Positions 16,069 to 26,996 of a stretch of 63,485 bases of DNA are shown one piece after another (the stretch's first letter is position 1; every line of letters begins with the position of its first letter). The notes under the pieces were generated by a model that made no database searches, was not told where the DNA came from, and saw only the letters and a program-made list of their open reading frames with translations. The translations under genes and the position numbers were made by a program. The stretch is from contig JAPONM010000021.1 in NCBI GenBank assembly GCA_026713925.1, positions 1-63,485 on the forward strand, written 5' to 3'. The stretch comes from Gammaproteobacteria bacterium (GTDB taxonomy: Bacteria; Pseudomonadota; Gammaproteobacteria; UBA4575).

Positions 16069-17213
16069 GCGTTCCTGGCCCCTGACGGGCCCCTTCGACG
16101 CGCCGACTTCCGTGCCGGCATCGCCAGTCTCAACAAGAAAAATCCGGAGAGCTCTGGAAGCAGTGCAAGGACATTGCCCTGGTCTCCCGCATCGACGGCC
16201 TGCACTTTCGCAAGGCGCCGGACAAGGCCTGCACCAGTATCTGGGGCGAGGCCGAGTTCCTGTCCGCGGACAAGACCGAGGGTCACTCCAGCGGTTTCGA
16301 TATCGTGATCGTCGACGAGCTGGGCCTGTTCCCGCCAAACGGCATCGACCTGGTCGAGGGCCTGATCACCAGCATGAGCGCGCGCGAGGGCCGCATGCTT
16401 GCAATCAGCATCCAGGGCGACTCCGAGCTGGTGCAGGACCTGATCCGCCGCAAGGACGATCCGAAGGTCTGCGTGCACCTGTACGTGGCCCCGAAGGGCT
16501 GCGAGCTGGACGGCGAGGATGCCTGGCATGCATCGAACCCGGGCCTGGCGGAGGGCATCAAGGGCATCCGGTACATGAGGGACATGGCGGAGCGGGCGGC
16601 CGCCTCACCCGGCAAGCAGGCCGCGTTCCGCGCCTTCGACCTGAACCAGGTAGGCAACCCGGACCGCATCATGATCGTGCAGCTGGACGTCTGGGAGACG
16701 TGCGCGGCCGAGAAGCAGCCGCCGCGGGCCAGGCCGTGCTTCCTGGGCGTGGATCTCGGTGGCTCGGCCTCCATGACTTGCGCCACCGGCTACTGGCCGG
16801 AGACCGGGCGCCTGGAGGCCTGGGAGGCGTTCGGCAATATCCCGCCGCTGGACCAGCGCTCGAAGGCGGACAACGTGGGCGACGCCTACCTGGTCATGGA
16901 GGAGCGCGGCGAGCTGCAGGTCTATCCTGGGCGGGTGACGCCGGTGATGCAGTTCCTGCGCCCGGGCATGAATTTCATGCTGGAGCACGCGATCAAGGAA
17001 TCCACCATGCACTACGACTCCAATGGCAACATGTGCATCGACAAGTCCCGGTCCAAGAGGCGCATCGATTCGCTGTCTGCGTCCGTGATTGCCGTGGGCC
17101 TGGGCAGCCGCGGGTACGAGCGCACGGGTCTGGACGCGTTCTACGACGTGTACTTCAAGCAGCTCGAGGCCCAGCGCGCGACGAAGGCCAAAGGCAATGC
17201 GGGCCCCAAGTAA
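16069..17213 (+). pseudogene. Phage terminase large subunit, truncated and frameshifted
   Basis: The intact frame from 16149 reads ELWKQCKDIALVSRIDG, then the Walker B region (FDIVIVDELGLFPPNG) and a nuclease-type domain (CFLGVDLGGSASMTCATGYW and SKRRIDSLSASV) to a stop at 17213. About 25 further residues of the family (LRRADFRAGIASLNKKNPE) lie just upstream in another frame; restoring one base near 16150 joins them. The N-terminal ATPase part with Walker A is missing. It is a decayed prophage packaging gene, possibly still translated from the GTG at 16305. Confidence 0.75.
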
Positions 17214-17241
17214 AGAAAGGATTCCAATTACAATTTCAACA

Positions 17242-17336
17242 GGTAACGGCCAAGGGCTTGGCCATTGAGAGGGCCAAAGCCCATTGGCCAGTTACCCTTA
17301 GACTTACCCCTGACTCTATGGGAGAGTCGGGGTAAG
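17242..17336. repeat. Two large hairpins beside the putative origin
   Basis: 17242-17296 forms a long imperfect inverted repeat: GGTAAC-GGCCAA-GGGCTTGGCC pairs with GGCCAAAGCCC-TTGGCC-GTTACC across single mismatches. 17303-17336 forms a second: CTTACCCC and GACTC pair with GAGTC and GGGGTAAG with one bulged base. Such structures flank replication origins and single-strand initiation sites; they could also end the terminase transcript. Confidence 0.6.
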
Positions 17337-17403
17337 TCAGGGTAAGTCAGGGCAGAACTAGCGTTCCATCAAGGAGAGCTTCAAAATCAAGCAGTTAAGT
17401 TGT

Positions 17404-17412
17404 TATCCACAG
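17404..17412 (+). promoter_or_regulatory. Consensus DnaA box
   Basis: TTATCCACA, the perfect DnaA R-box, 9 bp upstream of the first iteron. Together with the iterons and the adjacent initiator-like gene it fits an iteron-type replication origin. A single 9-mer can occur by chance, but its position is telling. Confidence 0.65.
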
Positions 17413-17420
17413 GAAAGACG

Positions 17421-17539
17421 TTCCCTCAGGGAGAGAGGGTGTTCCCTCAGGGGGAGCAGGTGTTCCCTCAGGGGGAGCAGGTGTTCCCTCAGGGAGCAGG
17501 TGTTCCCTCAGGGAGCAGGTGTTCCCTCAGGGAGAGTGT
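17421..17539 (+). repeat. Six tandem iteron-like repeats
   Basis: Six copies of GTTCCCTCAGGG plus a variable tail begin at 17421, 17442, 17463, 17484, 17503 and 17522. The first three have a 21-bp period, the next two 19 bp; the 12-bp core is invariant. The core contains the near-palindrome CCCTCAGGG. The array ends five bases before the stop codon of the leftward initiator-like gene. The spacing of two helical turns is that expected for binding of a Rep protein. Confidence 0.85.
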
Positions 17540-17543
17540 CACT

Positions 17544-18920
17544 CTATTGATTACTGAGAGATGGCCCAAAAATACGCATCTTTGACCCTACATTTTCGAT
17601 TTCAATGACACTATCCTCAGCGAGTTGTGTCAATGCACATCTTGCCAAATAACGGTGTTTTCGATTTTTACCATCAAAACCAATCATGTATGCAAGGTCG
17701 GCATCAGTGAGAAGCCCTGAATACTTGGCAGATGGATTCGGAATGGTATCCCCTGGATCTGAGGAACGGATAATCTGTCCATTTTTCCTCCGCTTGTATT
17801 TTCCGTCCGTGGTGAATATTGGACGAGCAATATCCTTGGTAAGCGGCACCCCATGCCGTGCCGAACGTCCTAAATGGGCACACACGCTTAGATAGGTACG
17901 ATACAGTATTGCACTTTGCGTGCCGTACTTGCATAGTGTTTTCCAAATAATTTTATCGCCGTGTGCTGTACTTGCCGGAAGCCGAACAAAAAATTCAATA
18001 ATAGGGTCGGTTGGCTTTTCAACAATGACAGTTGGTACCATTATTGCAACCTGCCCGATTTGAGGGATGGTCACATAAGCAAGGTTATCGCGTATGCTGC
18101 ATAAGGCTTCCAGAAGCCGGTGCCAGTCTCGGCACTTGTGTGACCAGCCGTCTGGATGAATCCAACTGACCAAGTAGTTTGTAGGAAATTGTAAAGCATA
18201 CCAGTCACCATCTCTGTCATTCACATGCAGGTGTAGTAACACGCCAATCCAAATTCGCATATCCCAGGGTGCGCCATGTCCCTGCCTCATAGACTGGCCG
18301 CCCGCTCTGTGGAAAAGCCAGAGCAGCCAACTGGGACATTGGGTGATTTTCGACTCAAAACCTGGCAGTTCAAATTGTGTACTACAGGGGGGCCGTACAT
18401 CCTCGGGAAATTCAGACATCTGCACGTCATTCTCACTAAACTTCCCAAGTCGGGGAAGGCTTGCTCGGATTCTTGGGCAAAATGGTTTCGCCATTGCTGG
18501 AGACGAGGCTGCACCTTCGACAGTGCCGATGGCCTTTGATGCAGAATCGTCCTGCAGGTCACCCACAAAATCTTTTGCGTGCGTCAGTGCTTGCTCCCGG
18601 TTTACTTGTTCTTCAAGCAGATTGGAGTTGGAAGATCTAGCTGCCGAGTCTGCCTCTTTCTGCCGCACCCGCTTAATTCTGGGCTCATCACTTCGGGGTT
18701 GTGTAATCTCCTCGTAAGACAGAAGGTCCTCGCCAGGAGTAGTTTTGAGGAGTCCTGCGAGCTTTTTTACCGGTATTCCAGATGTTTGATTTGTGGTTGG
18801 CTTTTTAGTTACTGTTAGCGCCTCGTCTGACTTATCTGGAGCCGTTTTTTGCGGCTGTGCGCTGTTTTGTTTAGATTTTTCAGCTCTTAATTTTGCGATC
18901 TCATCAGAAAGCCTTCCCAT
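17544..18920 (-). CDS. Replication-initiator-like protein
   Basis: 458 residues. The first about 150 are low-complexity and charged. The rest is a structured domain with LLWLFHRAGGQSMRQGHGAPWDMRIWIGVLLHLHV, WIHPDGWSHKCRDWHRLLEALCSI and VIVEKPTDPIIEFFVRLP, followed by a winged-helix-like C-terminus. Similar plasmid- and phage-borne proteins are found in alphaproteobacteria; I read it as a replication initiator from that resemblance and from the adjoining DnaA box and iterons. The assignment is tentative. Moderate GC, unlike the GC-rich segment to its left. Confidence 0.5.
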   Translation of the reverse strand: MGRLSDEIAKLRAEKSKQNSAQPQKTAPDKSDEALTVTKKPTTNQTSGIPVKKLAGLLKTTPGEDLLSYEEITQPRSDEPRIKRVRQKEADSAARSSNSNLLEEQVNREQALTHAKDFVGDLQDDSASKAIGTVEGAASSPAMAKPFCPRIRASLPRLGKFSENDVQMSEFPEDVRPPCSTQFELPGFESKITQCPSWLLWLFHRAGGQSMRQGHGAPWDMRIWIGVLLHLHVNDRDGDWYALQFPTNYLVSWIHPDGWSHKCRDWHRLLEALCSIRDNLAYVTIPQIGQVAIMVPTVIVEKPTDPIIEFFVRLPASTAHGDKIIWKTLCKYGTQSAILYRTYLSVCAHLGRSARHGVPLTKDIARPIFTTDGKYKRRKNGQIIRSSDPGDTIPNPSAKYSGLLTDADLAYMIGFDGKNRKHRYLARCALTQLAEDSVIEIENVGSKMRIFGPSLSNQ

Positions 18921-19147
18921 GCAAACCTACTTTGAAATTAAACTGTCCTGCTCCCAGTCTCAATGAGCACTGGTTGCAGAATCTTCCAATCAGTTGGTAA
19001 GGGGCTAACCGCCAAGCGACAAGCCTTCCCAATTTGAAAATTCAGATGTGAATTGCTCTTCGTTATGCAAGCAATGTCCATGACTAGAGGACTTTCAGCT
19101 TCGATAGATGGTGAGAGGTGTTATCTGCCTAAGTGGCTGAGCTTTGG

Positions 19148-19378
19148 TCAAGCCCGGGCTTGGCTATTGTCCACGCTGGTCAGTACACCAGATGCACGTG
19201 GCTGTCTGGAAATCCAGGTATCAATCTCGGACTCGACCCATCGAACCGCACGAGGTCCAATCCGTAAGGGGATTGGAAATTCGCCCGATCGCATGAGCCG
19301 ATATATCGTCGAGCGGCCAATTCGGCAGCGAGTCTCGACTTCGGTGCGGGTAAGCAAGCAATGTTTTTGGGTATCCAT
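19148..19378 (-). CDS. AlpA-family excisionase/regulator
   Basis: 76 residues from the ATG at 19378, which follows AGGGGG by 5 nt. The MerR-like winged helix of AlpA is clear: LLTRTEVETRCRIGRSTIYRLMRSGEFP then RIGPRAVRWVESEIDTWIS. AlpA-type proteins activate or help excise P4-like integrative elements. It sits near the integrase on the same strand, as usual in such islands. The 226 bp downstream, before the initiator-like gene, shows nothing. Confidence 0.88.
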   Translation of the reverse strand: MDTQKHCLLTRTEVETRCRIGRSTIYRLMRSGEFPIPLRIGPRAVRWVESEIDTWISRQPRASGVLTSVDNSQARA

Positions 19379-19445
19379 GGAGCCCCCTGTGGTTCTTAGA
19401 TTCCTACAGGGTGCCAAAACCTTCCCACTGCTACGAGGTGAAAAA

Positions 19446-20069
19446 CTAGCCCCTGTTTTTACCACCCCCCCTTTTTGAATAGGGCTTCAATGCCTTGCAC
19501 GCTAATTCCTTTAGTTGATTCGTATAGTTACGAACGGTTGACCTTATTGCCTCGGGAGACCTACGTGCTTCATCGGAAATAGCTTGATAAGCAGCTTTTT
19601 TCGAATACTGGTTGTCTTGGGTTAATGTATTGAATCGACTATTGACGCGAAGAGTAAAGTCAATTGCTTGCGGACAGCCTTCTCGGCGTTTCGGTTTAGC
19701 TTCATACGCCGCCACTCGTAAGGCCCAGGCTGATAAAGGCTCTGGAATCGGTAGATTATTTTCCAATAACATCCTTAAAAGTTGCTGCAGTGATACAAAA
19801 TACTCGGGATTGTCTTTGGAGAATTGAATCCAATTCGGAATCATAAATTCCCGTGCAGGTGGGCTCTTTTTGAGTTTCTCCAGCAAGTCAGCATCAATGG
19901 CGAGTGCTCTCATCTTGCATGGTCTGCCTAAATCCGGGCGTTTATCTTGCGGTATGTCATCCAGCCACAAATAGGGCAGGCAGTCTGCTTGTTTCAGAAA
20001 TTTGCCGCTTCGAACGTCGAGGAAGTCTTGGTGATTGATATCTTCCTGTGGTGATAATTTCCTAGCCAT
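19446..20069 (-). CDS. Hypothetical protein downstream of the integrase
   Basis: 207 residues from the ATG at 20069, overlapping the integrase stop by eight bases. It is basic and soluble, with a helical C-terminal half (RRSPEAIRSTVRNYTNQLKELACKALK). The overlap indicates translational coupling with the integrase, and the next gene on the strand is alpA. Probably a regulator or accessory protein of the island; not recognised. Confidence 0.55.
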   Translation of the reverse strand: MARKLSPQEDINHQDFLDVRSGKFLKQADCLPYLWLDDIPQDKRPDLGRPCKMRALAIDADLLEKLKKSPPAREFMIPNWIQFSKDNPEYFVSLQQLLRMLLENNLPIPEPLSAWALRVAAYEAKPKRREGCPQAIDFTLRVNSRFNTLTQDNQYSKKAAYQAISDEARRSPEAIRSTVRNYTNQLKELACKALKPYSKRGGGKNRG

Positions 20070-21246
20070 GGAGGTGCACCACCTTTCCTGCAGGAGTGCC
20101 TGTTGCGAACGCACCCCACTGATCCATCAATCTTCGACGCTTGGCCAACAGGTCGGATCGTGCATAGGCCTGTTCGACCGAGGACCCAACGGTATGCGCC
20201 AGTGACAACTCCATCACGGCATGGTCCGCATTCGTGCACTCGCTGGCCCAGGTCCGAAACGTAGCCCGGAACCCGTGGACCGTCGTGCGGTCGGCAAGGG
20301 CATTGTCGCGTAGCAGCTTGGTCAGGGACATGTCGGACAAGGGATTTCCCTTCTTGTACGGCGATGGAAAGATCAGGTCTGAATGATCCTGAAGCACTTG
20401 GATACTTTGCAACACTGCAATGGCCTGGTCGTTCAGCGGCTGGCGATGCTCGCGTCCGGTTTTGGTACGGGCAGCCGGAATAATCCACAGACGCTTCTCC
20501 AGATCGATTTCGCTCCACACCGCAAGGCGTGCTTCACCGTTTCTGCAAGCGGTCAGTACCACGAACTCAAGACAGGCCTTGGTGGCCAGGGAGGCTCCGC
20601 ACGTCCTGATGGTTTCAACGGCATCGGGAATCTCCTTGTAAGGGAGTGCACGGAAGTTGTTTCTCAAGGTCCTCATGGTGGGCAACGCACCTTCGATGAT
20701 CTCGCCAGCATAGTTGATCTCCACGAACCCGTTGGCCTGGCACCAGGAGAGCGTGGCCTTGACAGCTCGTCGCACCTTGCGCGCAGTTTCCGGCTTCACA
20801 GTCCATAGCGGTGTGAGCACGGCAAGTACTGCCTCGCGCCCGATTTCGTCTACCCGAAGGTGGCCGAGGTGATGGAAGGCGTGGCGCTCGAGTTGCTGCA
20901 ACCAGTTCCTGGCTACCTTCTCGTTGCGCCACCGAGGCTTGAGGGTCTCGTAGGTGCGCTGTGCGGCCTGCTTGAATGTGAGGACTTTGGTCTTGTTCTT
21001 TTCCGCCAGCGGATCTTTTCCGTTCGCAACCTCGAGACGGTTGGCAGCTGCACGACGACGTGCATGTTCCGGAGTGATGAGCGGAAACCCACCGAGACCA
21101 AGGTCGTGTCTTCGGCCGTCGATCGTGATTCGCTGCACCCAGGATTTGGAGCCGCCAGGGGCTACATATAGATACAATGTCGGGCTGTCGTGATACATTC
21201 CCGGCGTTGAAATGGACTTGGCTTTAGGTATCGTTAAATTTCCCAT
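20062..21246 (-). CDS. int: Tyrosine recombinase integrase, P4 type
   Basis: 394 residues from the ATG at 21246 (SD GGGGA 8 nt away; a GTG at 21261 is an alternative). N-terminal DUF4102-like arm-binding domain (LYLYVAPGGSKSWVQRI, LGLGGFPLITPEHARRRA), a SAM-like core-binding domain, and a catalytic domain with TACRNGEARLAVWSEI (first Arg), HGFRATFRTWASE (HxxR), LAHTVGSSVEQAYAR (His and the Tyr nucleophile). It reads away from the 3' end of tRNA-Leu, 145 bp off, the usual arrangement for integration into that tRNA gene. Confidence 0.95.
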   Translation of the reverse strand: MGNLTIPKAKSISTPGMYHDSPTLYLYVAPGGSKSWVQRITIDGRRHDLGLGGFPLITPEHARRRAAANRLEVANGKDPLAEKNKTKVLTFKQAAQRTYETLKPRWRNEKVARNWLQQLERHAFHHLGHLRVDEIGREAVLAVLTPLWTVKPETARKVRRAVKATLSWCQANGFVEINYAGEIIEGALPTMRTLRNNFRALPYKEIPDAVETIRTCGASLATKACLEFVVLTACRNGEARLAVWSEIDLEKRLWIIPAARTKTGREHRQPLNDQAIAVLQSIQVLQDHSDLIFPSPYKKGNPLSDMSLTKLLRDNALADRTTVHGFRATFRTWASECTNADHAVMELSLAHTVGSSVEQAYARSDLLAKRRRLMDQWGAFATGTPAGKVVHLHG

Positions 21247-21287
21247 TTTTGCTTTCCCCACAATATTTCATACGTACTATCTGGGAG

Positions 21288-21372
21288 TTTATGGGAATCG
21301 AACGGAACTGTAAAGCCCTTATTTTTAATTTATAATCAAATACTTATAAACTTATGGGAAACTATGGGAATT
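21288..21372. repeat. TATGGGAA repeats at the island junction, likely integrase arm sites
   Basis: TTATGGGAA occurs at 21289-21297 and 21352-21360, with CTATGGGAA at 21362-21370, all between the integrase start and the tRNA-Leu 3' end and in one orientation. Integrases of this family bind short direct repeats near the attachment site. The rest of the interval is AT-rich. Confidence 0.6.
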
Positions 21373-21391
21373 TATGGTTCTAATCCTGATA

Positions 21392-21475
21392 TGCCGGGAG
21401 AGAGACTCGAACTCTCACTCTGTTTCCAGAACCGGATTTTGAATCCGGCGCGTCTACCAGTTCCGCCACCCCGGC
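21392..21475 (-). tRNA. tRNA-Leu (anticodon CAA)
   Basis: 84 nt with a closed acceptor stem (GCCGGGG with TCCCGGC), an anticodon stem CCGGA/TCCGG and loop TTCAAAA giving anticodon CAA, a long variable arm typical of class II tRNA-Leu, and a TpsiC arm GAGAG-TTCGAGT-CTCTC. No CCA is encoded; the 3' end continues into island DNA toward the integrase. The 3' half is the probable attachment core. Confidence 0.95.
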
Positions 21476-21542
21476 ACATTTTCAAAGAGTTTAAGGTACA
21501 TTACCAAGCCAGTTAGGCTCAGGCTATTAATCTACCGTTAAC

Positions 21543-23725
<2,183 letters not shown>

Positions 23726-23798
23726 TACGTCGCTGCAAATTCCGAGGGACTCCTGGAGAGCTCGCAGCCTCAGGGCCTCATACTGAAAGAAGGGTGAT

Positions 23799-24125
23799 AT
23801 GTTTTTAATTTCTGATGCAATGGCCGAAAGCTCAGCCGGTCCACTCGGTGGAGGGTTTGAAATTTTTATCATGATCGGGATCTTCTTTGCGATCATGTAC
23901 TTCATGATCATCCGTCCCCAGCAAAAACGCAGCAAGGACCATCAAAAGCTGATTGGTTCACTCTCGAAAGGGGATGAGGTCGTGACTTCCGGCGGCATGC
24001 TGGGAAAAATCCTGAAAATTGGGGACAATTCCATCACGCTAGAAATTTCCGAGGGAGTCGCCATCAAGCTGCAAAAACACTCGATTTCCTCGGTGCTGCC
24101 CAAAGGCACATTGAGAAACGAATGA
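23799..24125 (+). CDS. yajC: Sec translocon accessory protein YajC
   Basis: 108 residues: a short periplasmic start, one membrane helix (FIMIGIFFAIMYFMII) followed directly by the family hallmark RPQQKR, and a cytosolic domain with GDEVVTSGGMLGKI. YajC associates with SecD and SecF at the inner membrane. Placed between tgt and secD as expected. Confidence 0.95.
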   Translation: MFLISDAMAESSAGPLGGGFEIFIMIGIFFAIMYFMIIRPQQKRSKDHQKLIGSLSKGDEVVTSGGMLGKILKIGDNSITLEISEGVAIKLQKHSISSVLPKGTLRNE

Positions 24126-24180
24126 CGGATTCCGGCCGGTCTCTCATTCTTCCACATAAACATCTAAAAGGGTTAACTGC

Positions 24181-26055
24181 ATGGCTGTGGCTCCGCTGAA
24201 CCGCTACCCGTTGTGGAAGCATCTGCTCATCCTGGCGGTGATCATGGTGCTGGGCCTGTATACCCTGCCAAACCTGTATCCCGACATACCGGCCGTTCAG
24301 GTGTCCCATGCATCCGGAAAACTGGATGCGTCCACCCTTCCGGCGTTGCAGCGGGCCTTGCAGGAAGAAGGTATCGAGGTTCACAGTGAAGAGCAGGGAA
24401 ACAACCGGTTATTGCTGCGCTTCACGGATACCGAACAGCAGCTGCAGGCTTTTGAGGCAAGCAAGGAGACGCTGGACGGGCGTCATATCGTGGCACTGAA
24501 TCTTGCACCCTCGGTGCCTGGATGGTTAAGACTGTTGGGTGCATCGCCCATGAATCTCGGTCTGGACTTGCGTGGCGGTGTGCACTTTTTACTGCAGGTC
24601 GACATGAAAGCTGCCGGTGCAAAGGCGATCAACAATTATGCGACTTCGTTTCGTGTGAACCTGAGAGAGGCTAAGCTTCGACGGTTTTCCGTGGTCCATA
24701 CAGGTGATGAGGCCAGAGTCAGGTTCAGGGATGCGGAAAGCCGGGCTGCGGGGCTTGAGGTACTCAGGAAAGAGTACGGAAACGAACTGGACTTTGCCGA
24801 AGAGGACAGTCAAGACGGGTATTTGGTCATAGCGAAAATCAGCGAAGAAACCCTGCGGGAAATTCAAAGTCTGGCCATCCAGCAGAATATACAAACCCTG
24901 CGCAATCGTGTGAACGAACTGGGTGTTGCGGAGCCGGTGATACAGCAGCAGGGAGCCGAACGGATTGTCGTGCAGCTTCCTGGTGTACAGGACACGGCCC
25001 AGGCCAAGGAAATTCTGGGTGCGACGGCTACGGTGGAATTTCGCATGGTGAACGAGCAGTCAGACCCCTTTGAAGCGGCCGAGACGGGACGCATTCCTCC
25101 AGGCTCGCTACTTTACTACGAGCGTGACAGCAGGAATCCGATCTTATTGAAACGGGCAGTGATGCTGACCGGCGATTCGATTATCAATGCCAACTCCGGA
25201 TTCGATGAAAATAGTCTGCCGGCTGTTATCATTACCCTCGACGGCAAGGGGGCGGCCCGGTTCAGCAAGGTAACTGCTGAAAATATCAAGAAGCTGATGG
25301 CGGTGGTGTTCATTGACAACAAGACAGTGATCATCAACAAGGACGGGGAGCAGATTCGAAAAACTGTCAAGAGTGAGGAAGTTGTCAGCGTCGCCCGCAT
25401 ACAGGAACAGCTAGGCAAGCGTTTCCAGATCGAGGGCCTGGACTCCACTCATGAAGCGCTCAAACTTGCACTGCTGTTGCGTGCAGGTGCCCTGGCGGCA
25501 CCGGTGGAGATTGTGGAAGAGCGCACCGTTGGCCCCAGTCTCGGCCAGCAGAATATCGATCTCGGCAAGAAATCGATCGTCATCGGATTCATCCTCGTGA
25601 TGATATTCATGGTCGTGTATTACCGCCTGTTTGGGATTGCGGCAGACCTGGCGCTGGCTGCGAACCTGGTTTTGATTATCGGAATCATGTCACTCATACC
25701 CGGGGCCACCCTGACCCTCCCTGGCATTGCAGGTATCGTACTGACAGTGGGAATGGCAGTCGATGCGAACGTCTTGATCTTCGAGCGCATCCGCGAGGAA
25801 CTGCGTAACGGGAATTCACCCCAGGCCAGCATTCAGGCAGGGTACAGCAAGGCCCTTTCCACCATTGCCGATGCCAACGTCACTACGCTAATCGCTGCAG
25901 TGGTCCTGTTTGTATTCGGTACCGGGCCGATCAAGGGTTTCGCGGTGACACTGTCAATTGGAATCGTGTGTTCCATGTTTACTGCCATCATGGGTACGCG
26001 CGCCTTGGTTAACCTGTACTATGGCAGCAGAAAATCTCCCAGGCTTGCGGTGTAG
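24181..26055 (+). CDS. secD: Protein translocase subunit SecD
   Basis: 624 residues, standard length. N-terminal helix, a large periplasmic domain (LGLDLRGGVHFLLQVD; P1 region) and five C-terminal helices with TVGPSLGQQNI, GMAVDANVLIFERIREEL and FGTGPIKGFAVTLSIG. With SecF it uses the proton gradient to pull proteins across the inner membrane. The SecF start is 2 bp after the stop. Confidence 0.97.
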   Translation: MAVAPLNRYPLWKHLLILAVIMVLGLYTLPNLYPDIPAVQVSHASGKLDASTLPALQRALQEEGIEVHSEEQGNNRLLLRFTDTEQQLQAFEASKETLDGRHIVALNLAPSVPGWLRLLGASPMNLGLDLRGGVHFLLQVDMKAAGAKAINNYATSFRVNLREAKLRRFSVVHTGDEARVRFRDAESRAAGLEVLRKEYGNELDFAEEDSQDGYLVIAKISEETLREIQSLAIQQNIQTLRNRVNELGVAEPVIQQQGAERIVVQLPGVQDTAQAKEILGATATVEFRMVNEQSDPFEAAETGRIPPGSLLYYERDSRNPILLKRAVMLTGDSIINANSGFDENSLPAVIITLDGKGAARFSKVTAENIKKLMAVVFIDNKTVIINKDGEQIRKTVKSEEVVSVARIQEQLGKRFQIEGLDSTHEALKLALLLRAGALAAPVEIVEERTVGPSLGQQNIDLGKKSIVIGFILVMIFMVVYYRLFGIAADLALAANLVLIIGIMSLIPGATLTLPGIAGIVLTVGMAVDANVLIFERIREELRNGNSPQASIQAGYSKALSTIADANVTTLIAAVVLFVFGTGPIKGFAVTLSIGIVCSMFTAIMGTRALVNLYYGSRKSPRLAV

Positions 26056-26057
26056 TC

Positions 26058-26996
26058 ATGCAGTTACTGAAAGACAAGCTGAATATTGATTTCATGGGGA
26101 AACGAAAGCCGGCCCTGATACTTTCATGTGCGCTGATCGTGGTCTCGCTTGCTGCAATACCGGTGCGCGGACTGAATCTGGGGATTGATTTTACCGGCGG
26201 AACACTGGTCGAAGTGGGTTATCCTGATTCCACAGGGCTTGAAAAAGTCCGTCAGGCACTGGTTTCGAGCGGGCTTGAAAATGCCATCGTTCAACACTTC
26301 GGAACGACGCGGGATGTGCTGATTCGACTGCCCGTTGCAGAATCCGACCGGGACAAATCCTCACTCAGCAGCAAGGTCATTGATGCACTGCAGCCTACCG
26401 GGTCTCCAGAGGTGAAACGAGTCGAGTTCGTAGGCCCGCAGGTCGGGGGTGAACTGCGCGACAAGGGCGGACTCGCCATGCTGTATGCATTGGTCGGCAT
26501 CCTGATTTATGTTGCATTGCGGTTTGAATGGCGTTTCTCCCTGGGTTCTGTTGCAGCCCTGGTACACGATGTCATTCTGGTCATGGGCTTCTTTGCGCTT
26601 ACCCAGACCGAGTTTGACCTGACCGTGCTGGCGGCATTGCTGGCAGTGATTGGCTATTCGCTCAACGATACGATCGTGGTGTTTGACAGGATTCGCGAGA
26701 ATTTTAGGCGCACCCGCAAGGATATCCCGGAAGCCACGATCAATGAGTCGATCAATCAGACATTTTCGCGCACCTTGATGACCTCGATTACCACGCTGCT
26801 GGTACTGTTTGCACTGTTTTTGTTTGGAGGCGAGGTTATTCATGCGTTTTCAATCGCACTGATCGTCGGGGTGATTGTCGGAACGTATTCTTCCATTTAC
26901 ATCGCAAGTACTTCCCTGCTTGCCCTGAAGGTTAGCAAGGAAGACCTCATGCCGGTTGCTAAAACTACCGGAGATGGAGACGGCAGCCAAGTCTGA
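26058..26996 (+). CDS. secF: Protein translocase subunit SecF
   Basis: 312 residues. Family motifs: GIDFTGGTLVEV near the start, VGPQVGGELRDKG, GYSLNDTIVVFDRIREN and the closing helices with NQTFSRTLMTSITTLLVL. Partner of SecD in the same operon. Its stop touches the convergent suhB stop (26997) with no spacer, so transcripts must overlap. Confidence 0.97.
   Translation: MQLLKDKLNIDFMGKRKPALILSCALIVVSLAAIPVRGLNLGIDFTGGTLVEVGYPDSTGLEKVRQALVSSGLENAIVQHFGTTRDVLIRLPVAESDRDKSSLSSKVIDALQPTGSPEVKRVEFVGPQVGGELRDKGGLAMLYALVGILIYVALRFEWRFSLGSVAALVHDVILVMGFFALTQTEFDLTVLAALLAVIGYSLNDTIVVFDRIRENFRRTRKDIPEATINESINQTFSRTLMTSITTLLVLFALFLFGGEVIHAFSIALIVGVIVGTYSSIYIASTSLLALKVSKEDLMPVAKTTGDGDGSQV

Noticed and set aside
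16043..17335. 430-codon frame over the terminase region
   Set aside because: Long only because of GC content; it is Arg/Gly/Pro-rich, and the overlapping frame carries the real terminase motifs.
17421..17539. CRISPR array
   Set aside because: The repeats are 12-18 bp with only 1-8 bp between them, so there are no spacers; an iteron array fits better and no cas gene is present.
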